64,000 nt of DNA from Micromonospora radicis (GCF_003583405.1 NZ_QXEC01000024.1:1-64000); one strand, 5' to 3'; positions 1 through 9,388 are shown, counted from the first letter of the stretch. The notes: generated by a model from the letters alone, not told the origin. Numbers and translations are program-made.

Positions 1-200
1 GTTCCGGAAGAACGGCCGGGTGACCGGCTCAGTAGAACCGGACGGGTTCGGCCCGTTACAGCCGGCCTAACGAGCGGGCGGTCGATCCTGACCGTCAAGC
101 GGGGTGGTACCGCGGGCCCGGCCCGGGGCGTCGGTGACGGCGTACCGGTGACGGCTCGTCCTCGCAGACCCACACCACAGTGAGTGTCAGCGAGGAGAGC
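1..200 (+). promoter_or_regulatory. Translational T-box riboswitch leader of ileS (5' end outside the window)
   Basis: Bases 101-114 read GGGGTGGTACCGCG, the T-box core apart from its first base. The TGGT at 105-108 can pair with the ACCA end of uncharged tRNA-Ile. AGTAGAA near 31-37 resembles the S-turn of Stem II. Two exclusive pairings are visible. GCGGGG (99-104) can pair with CCTCGC (160-165), the antisequestrator. TCCTCGC (159-165) can instead pair perfectly with GCGAGGA (190-196), which covers the ileS Shine-Dalgarno. Known actinobacterial ileS T-boxes act on translation in this way. Stem I with the specifier codon would lie upstream of base 1. Confidence 0.88.
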
Positions 201-208
201 GACAGGCG

Positions 209-3200
209 ATGGCCTATCCGTTGCACGACCCGACCGCCGCCGGTGTCCCGGCGAGCCCGGACCTGCCCGCGGTCGAGCGCCGGGTGCTGGAGCACTGGAC
301 GGCCGACAAGACCTTCGAGGCCAGCATCGAGCAGCGGCCGGCCTCGGGCCGGCAATCGGACACGGCGGCCGGTTCCGCCGCCGGCGGCGGAGCCGCCGAC
401 AACGAGTACGTCTTCTACGACGGCCCGCCGTTCGCCAACGGCCTGCCGCACTACGGGCACCTGTTCACCGGGTACGTCAAGGACGTGGTGCCGCGTTACC
501 AGACCATGCGCGGTCGGCGGGTGGAGCGGCGTTTCGGCTGGGACTGCCACGGCCTGCCCGCCGAGGTGGTGGCGGAGAAGCAGCTCGGCATCACCAGCAA
601 GGCGGAGATCCTCGACCTGGGGGTGGCCCGGTTCAACGAGGCGTGTCGTACCTCGGTGCTGGAGTTCACCCAGGACTGGGAGCGGTACGTCACCCGGCAG
701 GCCCGCTGGGTCGACTTCGCCAACGACTACAAGACCCTCGACCTGGACTACATGGAAAGCGTCATGTGGGCCTTCAAGACCCTGCACGACAAGGGTCTGG
801 TCTACGAGGGCTTCCGGGTGCTCGCGTACTGCTGGCGGTGTGAGACGCCGCTGTCGAACACCGAGACCCGGATGGACGACGTCTACCGGGACCGGCACGA
901 CCCGACGCTGTCGGTGTGGTTCGAGCTGACGGCCGACGAGTCCGCACCGGAACTGGTCCGCGGGCCGGTCAAGCTGGGCGTCTGGACCACCACGCCGTGG
1001 ACCCTGCCGTCGAACCTGGCACTCGCCGTCGGCCCGGACATCGAGTACGCGGTGCTGGAGCGCGACGGCGCCCGGTTCGTCGTCGGCGCGGCCCGGCTGG
1101 CCGCGTACGCCAAGGAGCTGGAGGGGTACGAACAGGTCGGCACGGTGCGCGGCGTGGACCTGGTGGGGCGGCGGTACAGGCCACTGTTCGACTTCCTGGT
1201 CGAGCAGGCCGGACCCAACGCGTACCAGGTGCTCGGCGCGGAGTTCGTGACCACCGAGGACGGCACCGGGATCGTGCACCTGGCCCCGGCCTTCGGTGAG
1301 GACGACCAGAACGTCTGCAACGCCGCCGGCATCCCGACCATCGTCACGGTGGACGACCACACCCGGTTCACCGCGCTGGTCCCGCCGTATGAGGGCGAGC
1401 AGGTCTTCGACGTCAACAAGCCGGTGATCCGGGAGCTGAAGGACCGGGGGGTGGTGCTCAGGCAGGACACCTACACCCACTCGTACCCGCACTGCTGGCG
1501 TTGTGACACCCCGCTGGTCTACAAGGCCGTGTCGTCGTGGTTCGTCGCGGTGACCAAGTTCAAGGACCGGATGGTCGAGCTGAACCAGCAGATCAACTGG
1601 ACGCCGGGGCACATCAAGGACGGCTCGTTCGGCAAGTGGCTGGCCAACGCCCGGGACTGGTCGATCAGTCGGAACCGGTTCTGGGGTTCGCCGATCCCGG
1701 TGTGGCGCTCGGACGACCCGAACTACCCCCGCATCGACGTGTACGGGTCGCTGGCGGAGATCGAGCGGGACTTCGGCGTACGCCTGACCGACCTGCACCG
1801 GCCGGCGGTGGACGAGCTGGTCCGGCCCAACCCGGACGACCCGACCGGCAGGGCGATGATGCGTCGGGTGCCGGAGGTGCTGGACTGCTGGTTCGAGTCC
1901 GGCTCGATGCCGTTCGCCCAGGTGCACTACCCGTTCGAGAACGCCGACTGGTTCGAGCACCACTACCCGGGTGACTTCATCGTCGAGTACATCGGGCAGA
2001 CCCGCGGCTGGTTCTACACCATGCACGTGCTGGCCACCGCGCTGTTCGACCGGCCGGCGTTCCGCAACTGCCTCAGCCACGGCATCCTGCTCGGCTCCGA
2101 CGGGCGCAAGATGTCCAAGAGCCTGAAGAACTATCCGGACGTCTACCACGCCTTCGACTCGTACGGCTCCGACGCGATGCGCTGGATGCTGATGTCCTCG
2201 CCGGTGCTGCGTGGCGGCGACATGCCGGTCACCGAGCCGGGCATCCGGGACGCCGTCCGGCAGGTGCTGCTGCCGCTGTGGAACGTCTGGTACTTCTTCT
2301 CGCTCTACGCCAACGCCGACGGGTACACCGCCCGGCGCCGGGTGGACAGCATGCACCTGCTCGACCGGTACCTGCTGGCCAAGACGAACGAGCTGGTCGC
2401 CACGGTCGGCGCGCAGATGGACGCGTACGACATCTCGGGTGCCTGCGCCACCGTCCGGTCCTACCTGGACGCGCTGACCAACTGGTACGTGCGCCGGTCC
2501 CGGGACCGCTTCTGGGCCGGTGACGCCGACGCGTTCGACACCCTCGCCACGGTGCTGGAGACGCTGTGCCGGGTGGTGGCGCCGCTGGCGCCGCTGACCG
2601 CGGAGGAGATCTGGCGCGGGCTGACCGGTGAGCGGTCGGTGCACCTGACCGACTGGCCGGACGCCGACGAGTTCCCGGCCGACCACGAGCTGGTGGCGGC
2701 GATGGACGACGTGCGGGCGGTGGCCTCGGCGGCGTTGTCCCTGCGCAAGGCCAAGGGGCTGCGGGTGCGGCTGCCGCTGGCGACGCTGACCGTGGCCAGC
2801 CCGGTCGCCGACCGGCTGCGCCCCTTCGCCGACCTGGTCGCCGACGAGGTCAACGTGAAGCAGGTCGTCTTCACCGACGAGGTGTCGGCGTACTGCCAGC
2901 AGGTGTTGACGGTGGTGCCCCGGGCGCTCGGGCCGCGGGTCGGCAAGCAGGTCCAGCAGGTGATCAAGGCGGTCAAGGCGGGGGAGTGGGAACTCGTCGA
3001 CGGCGCCCCGGTCGCCGCCGGGGTCAGCCTCACCGAGGGCGAGTACGAGCTGCGGCTGGTCGCCGCCGACGCCGAGCACTCGGCGCCGCTGCCCGGCGGC
3101 GAGGGGGTGGTGGTGCTGGACACCACGGTCACCCCGGAGTTGGCCGCCGAGGGGCTGGCCCGGGACGTGGTGCGGGTGGTCCAGCAGGCGCGCCGCGACG

Positions 3201-3397
3201 CCGGCCTGGACGTCTCCGACCGGATCGTGGCGACCGTCGTCGCCTCCGCGCCGGTGCGGGCCGCCGTTTCGGCGTACGCCGACTTCGTGGCCCGGGAGGT
3301 GCTGGCCGACAACGTGGACTTCGCCGAGGAGGTCGACGGGTTCGTCGGCGAGGTCGGTGAGGGCGAGCCGGTGACGGTCGCCGTACGCCGGGTGTGA
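209..3397 (+). CDS. ileS: Isoleucyl-tRNA synthetase
   Basis: This 1062-residue class I synthetase charges tRNA-Ile with isoleucine in the cytoplasm. The HIGH motif appears as PHYGHL near residue 80 and KMSKS follows DGRK near residue 634. Paired Cys motifs (CWRCETPL, CWRCDTPL) lie in the editing-domain flanks. The length and the HYGH form resemble the eukaryote-like type 2 clade, which is often less sensitive to mupirocin; resistance here is inference only. The ATG at 209 sits 11 bases after the GAGGAGA ribosome site that the upstream T-box can hide, so expression should rise when tRNA-Ile is uncharged. Confidence 0.98.
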   Translation: MAYPLHDPTAAGVPASPDLPAVERRVLEHWTADKTFEASIEQRPASGRQSDTAAGSAAGGGAADNEYVFYDGPPFANGLPHYGHLFTGYVKDVVPRYQTMRGRRVERRFGWDCHGLPAEVVAEKQLGITSKAEILDLGVARFNEACRTSVLEFTQDWERYVTRQARWVDFANDYKTLDLDYMESVMWAFKTLHDKGLVYEGFRVLAYCWRCETPLSNTETRMDDVYRDRHDPTLSVWFELTADESAPELVRGPVKLGVWTTTPWTLPSNLALAVGPDIEYAVLERDGARFVVGAARLAAYAKELEGYEQVGTVRGVDLVGRRYRPLFDFLVEQAGPNAYQVLGAEFVTTEDGTGIVHLAPAFGEDDQNVCNAAGIPTIVTVDDHTRFTALVPPYEGEQVFDVNKPVIRELKDRGVVLRQDTYTHSYPHCWRCDTPLVYKAVSSWFVAVTKFKDRMVELNQQINWTPGHIKDGSFGKWLANARDWSISRNRFWGSPIPVWRSDDPNYPRIDVYGSLAEIERDFGVRLTDLHRPAVDELVRPNPDDPTGRAMMRRVPEVLDCWFESGSMPFAQVHYPFENADWFEHHYPGDFIVEYIGQTRGWFYTMHVLATALFDRPAFRNCLSHGILLGSDGRKMSKSLKNYPDVYHAFDSYGSDAMRWMLMSSPVLRGGDMPVTEPGIRDAVRQVLLPLWNVWYFFSLYANADGYTARRRVDSMHLLDRYLLAKTNELVATVGAQMDAYDISGACATVRSYLDALTNWYVRRSRDRFWAGDADAFDTLATVLETLCRVVAPLAPLTAEEIWRGLTGERSVHLTDWPDADEFPADHELVAAMDDVRAVASAALSLRKAKGLRVRLPLATLTVASPVADRLRPFADLVADEVNVKQVVFTDEVSAYCQQVLTVVPRALGPRVGKQVQQVIKAVKAGEWELVDGAPVAAGVSLTEGEYELRLVAADAEHSAPLPGGEGVVVLDTTVTPELAAEGLARDVVRVVQQARRDAGLDVSDRIVATVVASAPVRAAVSAYADFVAREVLADNVDFAEEVDGFVGEVGEGEPVTVAVRRV

Positions 3398-3405
3398 CGT
3401 GAACG

Positions 3406-3458
3406 CCGGGGGGCCCGGACGACCGCCGGGCCCCCCGGACGACCGCCGGGCCCCCCGG
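3406..3458 (+). terminator. ileS terminator with a duplicated 3' arm
   Basis: Bases 3406-3418 (CCGGGGGGCCCGG) pair perfectly over 13 bp with 3426-3438. The 3' arm is repeated at 3446-3458 as part of a 20-base tandem duplication, so two alternative hairpins can form. There is no T-tract, as is common in high-GC actinobacteria. Confidence 0.6.
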
Positions 3459-3559
3459 CACCCAGCCAGCGGACCCGCCCCACCTCGCGCGTGTCGACGT
3501 GCGCCGGTCCGCTACGGTGTCAGCGCCCACTGCGCACATCACCCATCGCCGGAGGACCA

Positions 3560-4243
3560 GTGCCGCTGCTCTACACCATCGGCAAGCTCACCGTGGCCCC
3601 CACGCTGCGACTGGCGTTCCGGCCGACCGTGGAGGGGCTGGAGCACGTACCCGCCACCGGCGGTGCGATCTTCGCCAGCAACCACCTGTCGGTGGCCGAC
3701 GAGTTGTTCCTCGGCACGATCGTCCCGCGGCACCTGGCCTTCTGGGCGAAGTCGGAGTACTTCAAGGGCGGCGGCGTCAAGGGGCGGTTCGCCAAGTTCG
3801 TGCTCACCGGTCTCGGCGCCATCCCGGTGGAGCGGGCCGGTGGCCGGGCGGCGCTGTCCGCGTTCGACGCCGCCATCCCCGCGCTCAAGGGCGGTGACCT
3901 GGTGGTCGTCTACCCGGAGGGCACCCGCTCGCCGGACGGGCGGCTGTACCGGGGCCGTACCGGGGCGGTCCGCCTCGCCCTCGCGGCGGGCGTACCGATC
4001 ATCCCGGTCGGCATGATCGGTACGGAGAAGGTACAGCCGATCGGCGCCCGGGTGCCGCGACCCTTCACCGGGAAGATCACCGTACGGTTCGGCAAGCCGT
4101 TGGACTTCACCGGCCAACCGGACGACCGGCTCTCGCTGCGTCGGTTGACCGACGAGATGATGGGCGAGATCCAGAAGCTCACCGGCCAGGAGTACATCCC
4201 CCGGTACGCGCCGCCCCGGGCCCAACCGCCGGCCGCCGGCTGA
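3560..4243 (+). CDS. 1-acyl-sn-glycerol-3-phosphate acyltransferase family protein
   Basis: This PlsC/LPLAT-family enzyme of 227 residues probably acylates lysophosphatidic acid or a related lysolipid at the inner face of the membrane. The catalytic H-X4-D block is NHLSVADE, and the glycerol-phosphate-binding block is YPEGTRS. The GTG start at 3560 is chosen because GGAGGA lies at 3551-3556 and the family homology begins right after it; an in-frame start at 3491 would only add an unconserved extension. A TACGGT box at 3513-3518 could serve as -10. The gene stands alone between ileS and a convergent membrane-protein gene. Confidence 0.9.
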   Translation: MPLLYTIGKLTVAPTLRLAFRPTVEGLEHVPATGGAIFASNHLSVADELFLGTIVPRHLAFWAKSEYFKGGGVKGRFAKFVLTGLGAIPVERAGGRAALSAFDAAIPALKGGDLVVVYPEGTRSPDGRLYRGRTGAVRLALAAGVPIIPVGMIGTEKVQPIGARVPRPFTGKITVRFGKPLDFTGQPDDRLSLRRLTDEMMGEIQKLTGQEYIPRYAPPRAQPPAAG

Positions 4244-4291
4244 GCCGGTACGCTTCGGGGCTGGTGTCCCGGGGGCGGGGGGAGCGGTGGC

Positions 4292-5659
4292 TCAACTGCC
4301 CTTGGTGGAGACGATCTGTTCCCGCAGGGTGCCGAGCAGCCGGGCGCTGTCGTCCATCGACAGGCCGGTGAACACCGCGCTGGTGATGCTGCCGTGGTCG
4401 ACCGAGGTGCAGACGACCACCCCGACACCGTCGGCGCGGCCCACCGCACAACGTTCGTGTCGACCCCGGACACCGCTCTCCACCACCTCGGCGTCGCCGA
4501 GGGAGTACTGCTCGGTGAGCCGTTCGATCTCGGCGTCGGCGTCGGACGACGGGGTGAGCCGGAAGCCGGTGCCGCCGAAGACCGTCACCCGTTTGCCGAC
4601 GTTGGTGGTGTAGACGCCGGCGAAGGTGTCCTCGGCGAGCAGGTGCGCCTGGCGCATCTGCGTCTCCAACTGCCGGGCGGTCTGCGCGCTGCGCGGGTCC
4701 TCCCGCAGCCGCAGGTCCGCCACCTGTGCCGGCAGTGCCGCGTTCGACGGGTACTGGCTGAACATCGGCGTGCCGTAGTAGGCCGGGCAGCCGCAGCAGC
4801 AGGCGATGGTCAACAACAGCACCCAGGGCCAGCGCCGCCGCCTGCGGGCGGCGACCGGTGGGTGCCCCGGCGCCGGCCAGTTCGATGGCGGGGGCGGCGC
4901 GGACTTCTTCCCCCACCGGCGGCGGGCCGGTGGTGCGGCCGGAGCCGGCGGAGCGGTCGCCGGTCGGCCCGGCGCGCCGGGATGCGCCGCCGGACGTGCC
5001 GGTACCGGCGGATACGGCGGCACCGAGTGGCCGGGCGGGGCCGGGTGGCCGTGGTGGGCCGGTGCTGACCGGTGGGCCGGGTACCCGGGCGGCGCCGGGG
5101 GGTACGGCGGTGCCGCGGGATACGCCGGAGCGGCCGGCGGCGCCGGGGAGACCGGCGGTGCGGGCGGGCCGGAGTACGGGCGGGTAGGTGGCGGGGTCGG
5201 GTAGGACAGCGTCGGTGGCACCGCCGGGAAGTCCGTCGACGGCAGATCCCAGCCGCTGGTGTCCACGCCCGCCCACGGGTCCACCGGGGTCTGGTGCTCG
5301 GGCTCCTGCCGCGGCGCGGGCGGCGGCGGGGTCGGCTCGGCCGACTCGCCCCACGCCGGTCGCCGCGGCGGGGCCGGCGGTACGGGCGCCGACCCGCTCC
5401 AGCGGGGTGGTTCGTCCGTCGCCTCCGGCAGCACCCGGGTGCCCTGCGGGCCGAGGTCGGCCGGTGCCGCGTCGGCCGGCGTGGGGTCGGCCTGGGACGC
5501 CGGGACGGTCGGCTGATCACCGGCCGGGGCGTCGCCCGGGCCGTGCGGTGGTGCGGGGGCGGACAACCGATCCTGGGTGACCGCCGGCTCACCGTCCCGG
5601 GGTGAATCCGGGCGGTTCCCGTCGACCGGCCGGTCTGCGCCCGGCTGCGGCTCCGGCAT
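4292..5659 (-). CDS. Proline-rich single-pass membrane protein of unknown function
   Basis: The encoded protein of 455 residues is not recognised as a named family. Roughly the first 280 residues are rich in proline, alanine and glycine, with runs of PPAPP and YPPAP type, and are probably disordered and cytoplasmic. A basic stretch (RRRRR) precedes one hydrophobic segment (WPWVLLLTIACCCG) near residue 300. A C-terminal globular domain of about 140 residues follows, likely outside the membrane. The ATG at 5659 is preceded by GAGGAGA on the minus strand, which fixes the start. A TAACCT box at 5693-5688 (minus) could be the -10. Its 3' end faces plsC. Confidence 0.75.
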   Translation of the reverse strand: MPEPQPGADRPVDGNRPDSPRDGEPAVTQDRLSAPAPPHGPGDAPAGDQPTVPASQADPTPADAAPADLGPQGTRVLPEATDEPPRWSGSAPVPPAPPRRPAWGESAEPTPPPPAPRQEPEHQTPVDPWAGVDTSGWDLPSTDFPAVPPTLSYPTPPPTRPYSGPPAPPVSPAPPAAPAYPAAPPYPPAPPGYPAHRSAPAHHGHPAPPGHSVPPYPPVPARPAAHPGAPGRPATAPPAPAAPPARRRWGKKSAPPPPSNWPAPGHPPVAARRRRRWPWVLLLTIACCCGCPAYYGTPMFSQYPSNAALPAQVADLRLREDPRSAQTARQLETQMRQAHLLAEDTFAGVYTTNVGKRVTVFGGTGFRLTPSSDADAEIERLTEQYSLGDAEVVESGVRGRHERCAVGRADGVGVVVCTSVDHGSITSAVFTGLSMDDSARLLGTLREQIVSTKGS

Positions 5660-5887
5660 CGCGGCAATCTCCTCTCGCGCCGACCCGAGGTTAGTACCGG
5701 TGTGCCACTTCGGCCGAATCCGGGCGCCCGGTCCGGCGGTCGGCGAGCGCGCCGGTGGGCGGGTGCCCGATCCGCACCGGGGTGTCCGGTCGGACCGTGC
5801 GTTCGAGCAGGCCGTCGGCTTCCAGTGTCTTGGATCAGTGACCAACCTCTTGTTTGCCAGTGGGCCGTGATCGCCGATCGTTGACGC

Positions 5888-7261
5888 ATGAAGGACCACG
5901 GACATCCGGTCACCTCCACCGTCGCGCCGTCCGCCGCCCGCCGGGCCCCGACCGGGCGACCCGCCCGTGGCCCCGCGTTGGGCCCGGTCCCGGCGGAGTT
6001 GGCCGGGCGGGTGGTGACCTCCGGCGACCGGCGCTACGCCCAGTTGCGCTCCACCTACACCCGACGGGCCAGTCCGGCGGCGGTACTGCTGCCGCGACGC
6101 ACCGCCGAGGTGGTGGCCGCCCTGGCGTACGCCCGCCAACAGGGACGGCCGATCGCTGTCCGCAGCGGCGGGCACGGCCTGGCCGGCACCTCCTCGGTCG
6201 ACGGCGGCGTGGTGCTCGACCTGTCCGGGCTGAACCGGGTCGAGGTGCTGGACCGCGCGACCCGGCTGGTCCGGGTGCAGGCCGGCGCGCGGTGGGCCGA
6301 GGTGGCCCGGTCGCTGGCCCCGCACGGCCTGGCGATCAGCTCCGGCGACCACGGCAACGTGGGGGTCGGCGGGCTGGCCACCGGCGGCGGGGTGGGCTGG
6401 CTGGTGCGCTCGTACGGCCTGACCATCGACCATGTCCGCGCCGTGGAGGTGGTGCTGGCCGACGGTCGGGTGGTGCGGGCCGACGCCACCACCGAACCCG
6501 AGTTGTTCTGGGCGGTCCGCGGTGCCGGTGCGGGGGTCGGCATCGTGGTGGCCTTCGAGATCGAGGCGGCCGAGCTGCGTCAGGTCGGCGTGGCGCAGCT
6601 CGCGGTGCAGGCCCGGCCGGACGGCAGCACCCTGCGGCACTGGGCCGACGTGCTGCGGCAGGCGCCCCGTGAGCTGTCGACCGCGGTGACCCTGACGCCG
6701 TACGGCCATGGCACGGTCATGTCGCTCACCGCGGTGGTGGCCGCCGAGAGCCTGCGCCGGGTCCGGCCGCTGGTCGCCCCGCTGCGGGAGATCGGCAAAC
6801 TGCTGGACGACCGGATCGACCTGATGCCGTACCCGGCGTTGGTGCCCACCGCGCACCTGCACGCAAACCTGGGGCAACAGCCGGGCCTGACCACCAACGG
6901 CCTGCTCACCGGCATGGACGCCGGACCGGCCCGGGCGGTGATGCGGGCGGCCGGCCGGGCGGTGATCCAGCTCCGCTCGGTCGGCGGCGCGGTCAACGAC
7001 GTCGCGCCCGAGCAGACCGCGTACCCGCACCGGCACCAGGACACCCTGGTGGTGGCCTCGGTGTTCCCGCCGCAGGGCGCGGCGGTGCTGGACGCCGCCT
7101 GGCGGGCACTCGCCGGACGGACCGACGGGGCGTACGTCAACTTCGAGAGCCGCCCCGGTCGGGCCGCGTTCGACCGGATCTACCCCGGCCGGACCGGCAA
7201 GCGGGTGCTGCGAGCCTGGCGACGCTACGACCCGGCGGGTCTGTTCCGGCCCCGCTGGTAG
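5888..7261 (+). CDS. FAD-binding oxidoreductase, berberine-bridge-enzyme-like
   Basis: This 457-residue flavoprotein belongs to the PCMH/BBE family, whose members oxidise alcohols, sugars or secondary metabolites with O2. The FAD domain carries RSGGHGLAG near residue 95, whose His is the usual 8-alpha-histidyl FAD attachment. The second, cysteine attachment site of bicovalent members is absent: the equivalent loop reads SSGDHGNVGVGG. The C-terminal BBE signature appears as AYVNFESRP. The first 35 residues are basic and alanine-rich without a clear secretion signal. The gene is transcribed alone, and its substrate cannot be read from its context. Confidence 0.85.
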   Translation: MKDHGHPVTSTVAPSAARRAPTGRPARGPALGPVPAELAGRVVTSGDRRYAQLRSTYTRRASPAAVLLPRRTAEVVAALAYARQQGRPIAVRSGGHGLAGTSSVDGGVVLDLSGLNRVEVLDRATRLVRVQAGARWAEVARSLAPHGLAISSGDHGNVGVGGLATGGGVGWLVRSYGLTIDHVRAVEVVLADGRVVRADATTEPELFWAVRGAGAGVGIVVAFEIEAAELRQVGVAQLAVQARPDGSTLRHWADVLRQAPRELSTAVTLTPYGHGTVMSLTAVVAAESLRRVRPLVAPLREIGKLLDDRIDLMPYPALVPTAHLHANLGQQPGLTTNGLLTGMDAGPARAVMRAAGRAVIQLRSVGGAVNDVAPEQTAYPHRHQDTLVVASVFPPQGAAVLDAAWRALAGRTDGAYVNFESRPGRAAFDRIYPGRTGKRVLRAWRRYDPAGLFRPRW

Positions 7262-7356
7262 CCGGGGCGCCCCCGCCGTACCAACGGGCGGGGCAACAGC
7301 CCGGCCGCGACCGGCCGGTGGGCCAGGTGTGGCGCCGGGCCCGGTGGGCGGGCGCG

Positions 7357-7362
7357 TACCCT
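7357..7362 (+). promoter_or_regulatory. -10 box (TACCCT) for a probably leaderless transcript
   Basis: TACCCT ends 8 bases before the ATG at 7371 and no ribosome site intervenes, so transcription probably begins at or next to the start codon. No clear -35 was seen. Confidence 0.45.
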
Positions 7363-7370
7363 TGGGCATC

Positions 7371-9356
7371 ATGAGCGTCCCGTCCACCACACCGCGTCCC
7401 GTCGCGGCCAACTCCGTGTGGCCCCGGCTGGAGCCGCTGCTGCCCCAGGTGACCAAGCCCATCCAGTACGTCGGTGGTGAGCTGGGCGCGGTGGTCAAAG
7501 ACTGGGACGCGGCGACCGTGCGCTGGGCGCTGATGTATCCCGACGCGTACGAGGTCGGGCTGCCCAACCAGGGCGTGCAGATCCTCTACGAGGTGCTCAA
7601 CGAGCTGCCCGACACCCTCGCCGAGCGGACCTACGCGGTCTGGCCGGACCTGGAGAAGCTGATGCGCGCCCACGGCGTGCCGCAGTTCACCGTCGACGCC
7701 CATCGGCCGGTGCGCGACTTCGACCTGTTCGGTGTGTCGTTCGCCACCGAGTTGGGCTACACCAACCTGCTCACCGCGATCGACCTGGCCGGGATTCCGC
7801 TGCTGGCGGCCGACCGTACCGACGCCGACCCGGTGATCGTGGCCGGTGGGCACGCGGCGTTCAACCCGGAGCCGATCGCCGACTTCGTCGACGCCGCCGT
7901 GCTGGGCGACGGTGAGGAGGCGGTCCTGGAGATCACCTCGATCGTCCGGCAGTGGAAGGCCGAGGGCTGCCCGGGCGGCCGGGACGAGTTGCTGTTGCGG
8001 CTGGCCCGCACCGAGAGTGTCTACGTACCGCGCTTCTACGACGTGGACTACCTGCCCGACGGCCGGATCCAGCGGGTCGTGCCGAACCGGGCGGACGTGC
8101 CGTTCCGGGTGCACAAGCGCACGACGATGGACCTGGACGCCTGGCCGTACCCGAAGAAGCCGCTCGTGCCGCTGGCCGAGACGGTGCACGAGCGGTACGC
8201 CGTGGAGATCTTCCGGGGCTGCACCCGGGGTTGCCGGTTCTGCCAGGCGGGCATGATCACCCGGCCGGTCCGCGAGCGCTCCATCACCACCGTGGGGCAG
8301 ATGGTCCAGCAGGGGCTGGAGTTCTCCGGCTTCCACGAGGTGGGCCTGCTGTCGCTGTCGTCGGCGGACCACTCGGAGATCGGTGACATGTGCTCCGGTC
8401 TGGCCGAGCAGTACCAGGGCACCAACGTGTCGCTGTCGCTGCCGTCGACCCGGGTGGACGCGTTCAACATCGACCTGGCCCAGGAGCTGTCCCGTAACGG
8501 CCGACGGACCGGTCTGACCTTTGCCCCGGAGGGCGGGTCGGAGCGGATCCGCAAGGTCATCAACAAGATGGTGTCGAAGGACGACCTGATCCGTACGGTG
8601 GTCACCGCGTACACCAACGGGTGGCGGCAGGTGAAGCTCTACTTCATGTGCGGGCTGCCCACCGAGACCGACGAGGACGTCCTGGAGATCGCCGACATGG
8701 CGCACGAGGTCATCCGGGCCGGCCGTGCCGCCACCGGTTCCAAGGACATCCGCTGCACCGTGTCCATCGGCGGGTTCGTGCCCAAACCGCACACGCCGTT
8801 CCAGTGGGCGTCGATGGAGCGGCCGGAGGTGATCGACGGACGGCTGCGACTGCTCAAGCAGGCGATCAACGCGGATCGCTCGCTGGGCCGGGCGATCGGT
8901 TTCCGCTATCACGACGGCGAGCCGTCGTTGATCGAGGGCCTGCTCTCCCGGGGCGACCGCCGGGTCGGCGCGGTGATCCGCCGGGTCTGGGAGAACGGCG
9001 GCCGGTTCGACGGCTGGAGCGAGCACTTCTCGTACCAGCGCTGGGTGCAGGCCGCCGCCGAGGTGCTGCCCGGCTTCGGGGTCGACCTCGACTGGTACAC
9101 CACCCGGGAGCGCGACGAGCTGGAGGTCCTGCCCTGGGACCACCTGGACTCGGGCCTGGACAAGGACTGGCTCTGGCAGGACTGGCAGGACGCGCTCAGC
9201 GAGTACGAGCAGGACGACTGCCGGTGGACGCCCTGCTTCGACTGCGGCGTCTGCCCGGCCATGGACACCGAGATCCAGATTGGCCCGACCGGCCAGAAGC
9301 TGCTCCCGTTGACCCCGGTCAACGGCCTGAAGCTGCCCACCGGCGCCCAGCAGTGA
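7371..9356 (+). CDS. B12-binding-type radical SAM protein, TIGR03960 family
   Basis: This 661-residue protein has an N-terminal cobalamin-binding-like half and a central radical SAM core. The 4Fe-4S cluster motif is C-X3-C-X2-C in RGCTRGCRFCQAG near residue 285. A cysteine cluster (CFDCGVC) lies near the C-terminus and might bind a further metal centre. The exact reaction is not established; the family is always found with the DUF2344 protein that follows here, and next to RNase E/G and ribosomal genes, which suggests a tRNA or rRNA modification role (inference). The ATG at 7371 is chosen over an upstream in-frame start because it follows a -10 box closely. Confidence 0.9.
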   Translation: MSVPSTTPRPVAANSVWPRLEPLLPQVTKPIQYVGGELGAVVKDWDAATVRWALMYPDAYEVGLPNQGVQILYEVLNELPDTLAERTYAVWPDLEKLMRAHGVPQFTVDAHRPVRDFDLFGVSFATELGYTNLLTAIDLAGIPLLAADRTDADPVIVAGGHAAFNPEPIADFVDAAVLGDGEEAVLEITSIVRQWKAEGCPGGRDELLLRLARTESVYVPRFYDVDYLPDGRIQRVVPNRADVPFRVHKRTTMDLDAWPYPKKPLVPLAETVHERYAVEIFRGCTRGCRFCQAGMITRPVRERSITTVGQMVQQGLEFSGFHEVGLLSLSSADHSEIGDMCSGLAEQYQGTNVSLSLPSTRVDAFNIDLAQELSRNGRRTGLTFAPEGGSERIRKVINKMVSKDDLIRTVVTAYTNGWRQVKLYFMCGLPTETDEDVLEIADMAHEVIRAGRAATGSKDIRCTVSIGGFVPKPHTPFQWASMERPEVIDGRLRLLKQAINADRSLGRAIGFRYHDGEPSLIEGLLSRGDRRVGAVIRRVWENGGRFDGWSEHFSYQRWVQAAAEVLPGFGVDLDWYTTRERDELEVLPWDHLDSGLDKDWLWQDWQDALSEYEQDDCRWTPCFDCGVCPAMDTEIQIGPTGQKLLPLTPVNGLKLPTGAQQ

Positions 9357-9388
9357 CCTGATCGGGTCTGCCAGCGAGGAGCAAGAAG

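Noticed and set aside
79..94. Hairpin CGGTC/GACCG with GATCCT loop holding an ATC triplet, as an Ile specifier
   Set aside because: It lies 3' of the Stem II-like S-turn, just before the T-box. The specifier belongs to Stem I further upstream, probably outside the window.
95..3079. A 994-codon open frame on the minus strand opposite ileS
   Set aside because: It is a by-product of GC-rich third positions in ileS; composition is Arg/His/Pro-rich with no domain and no ribosome site.
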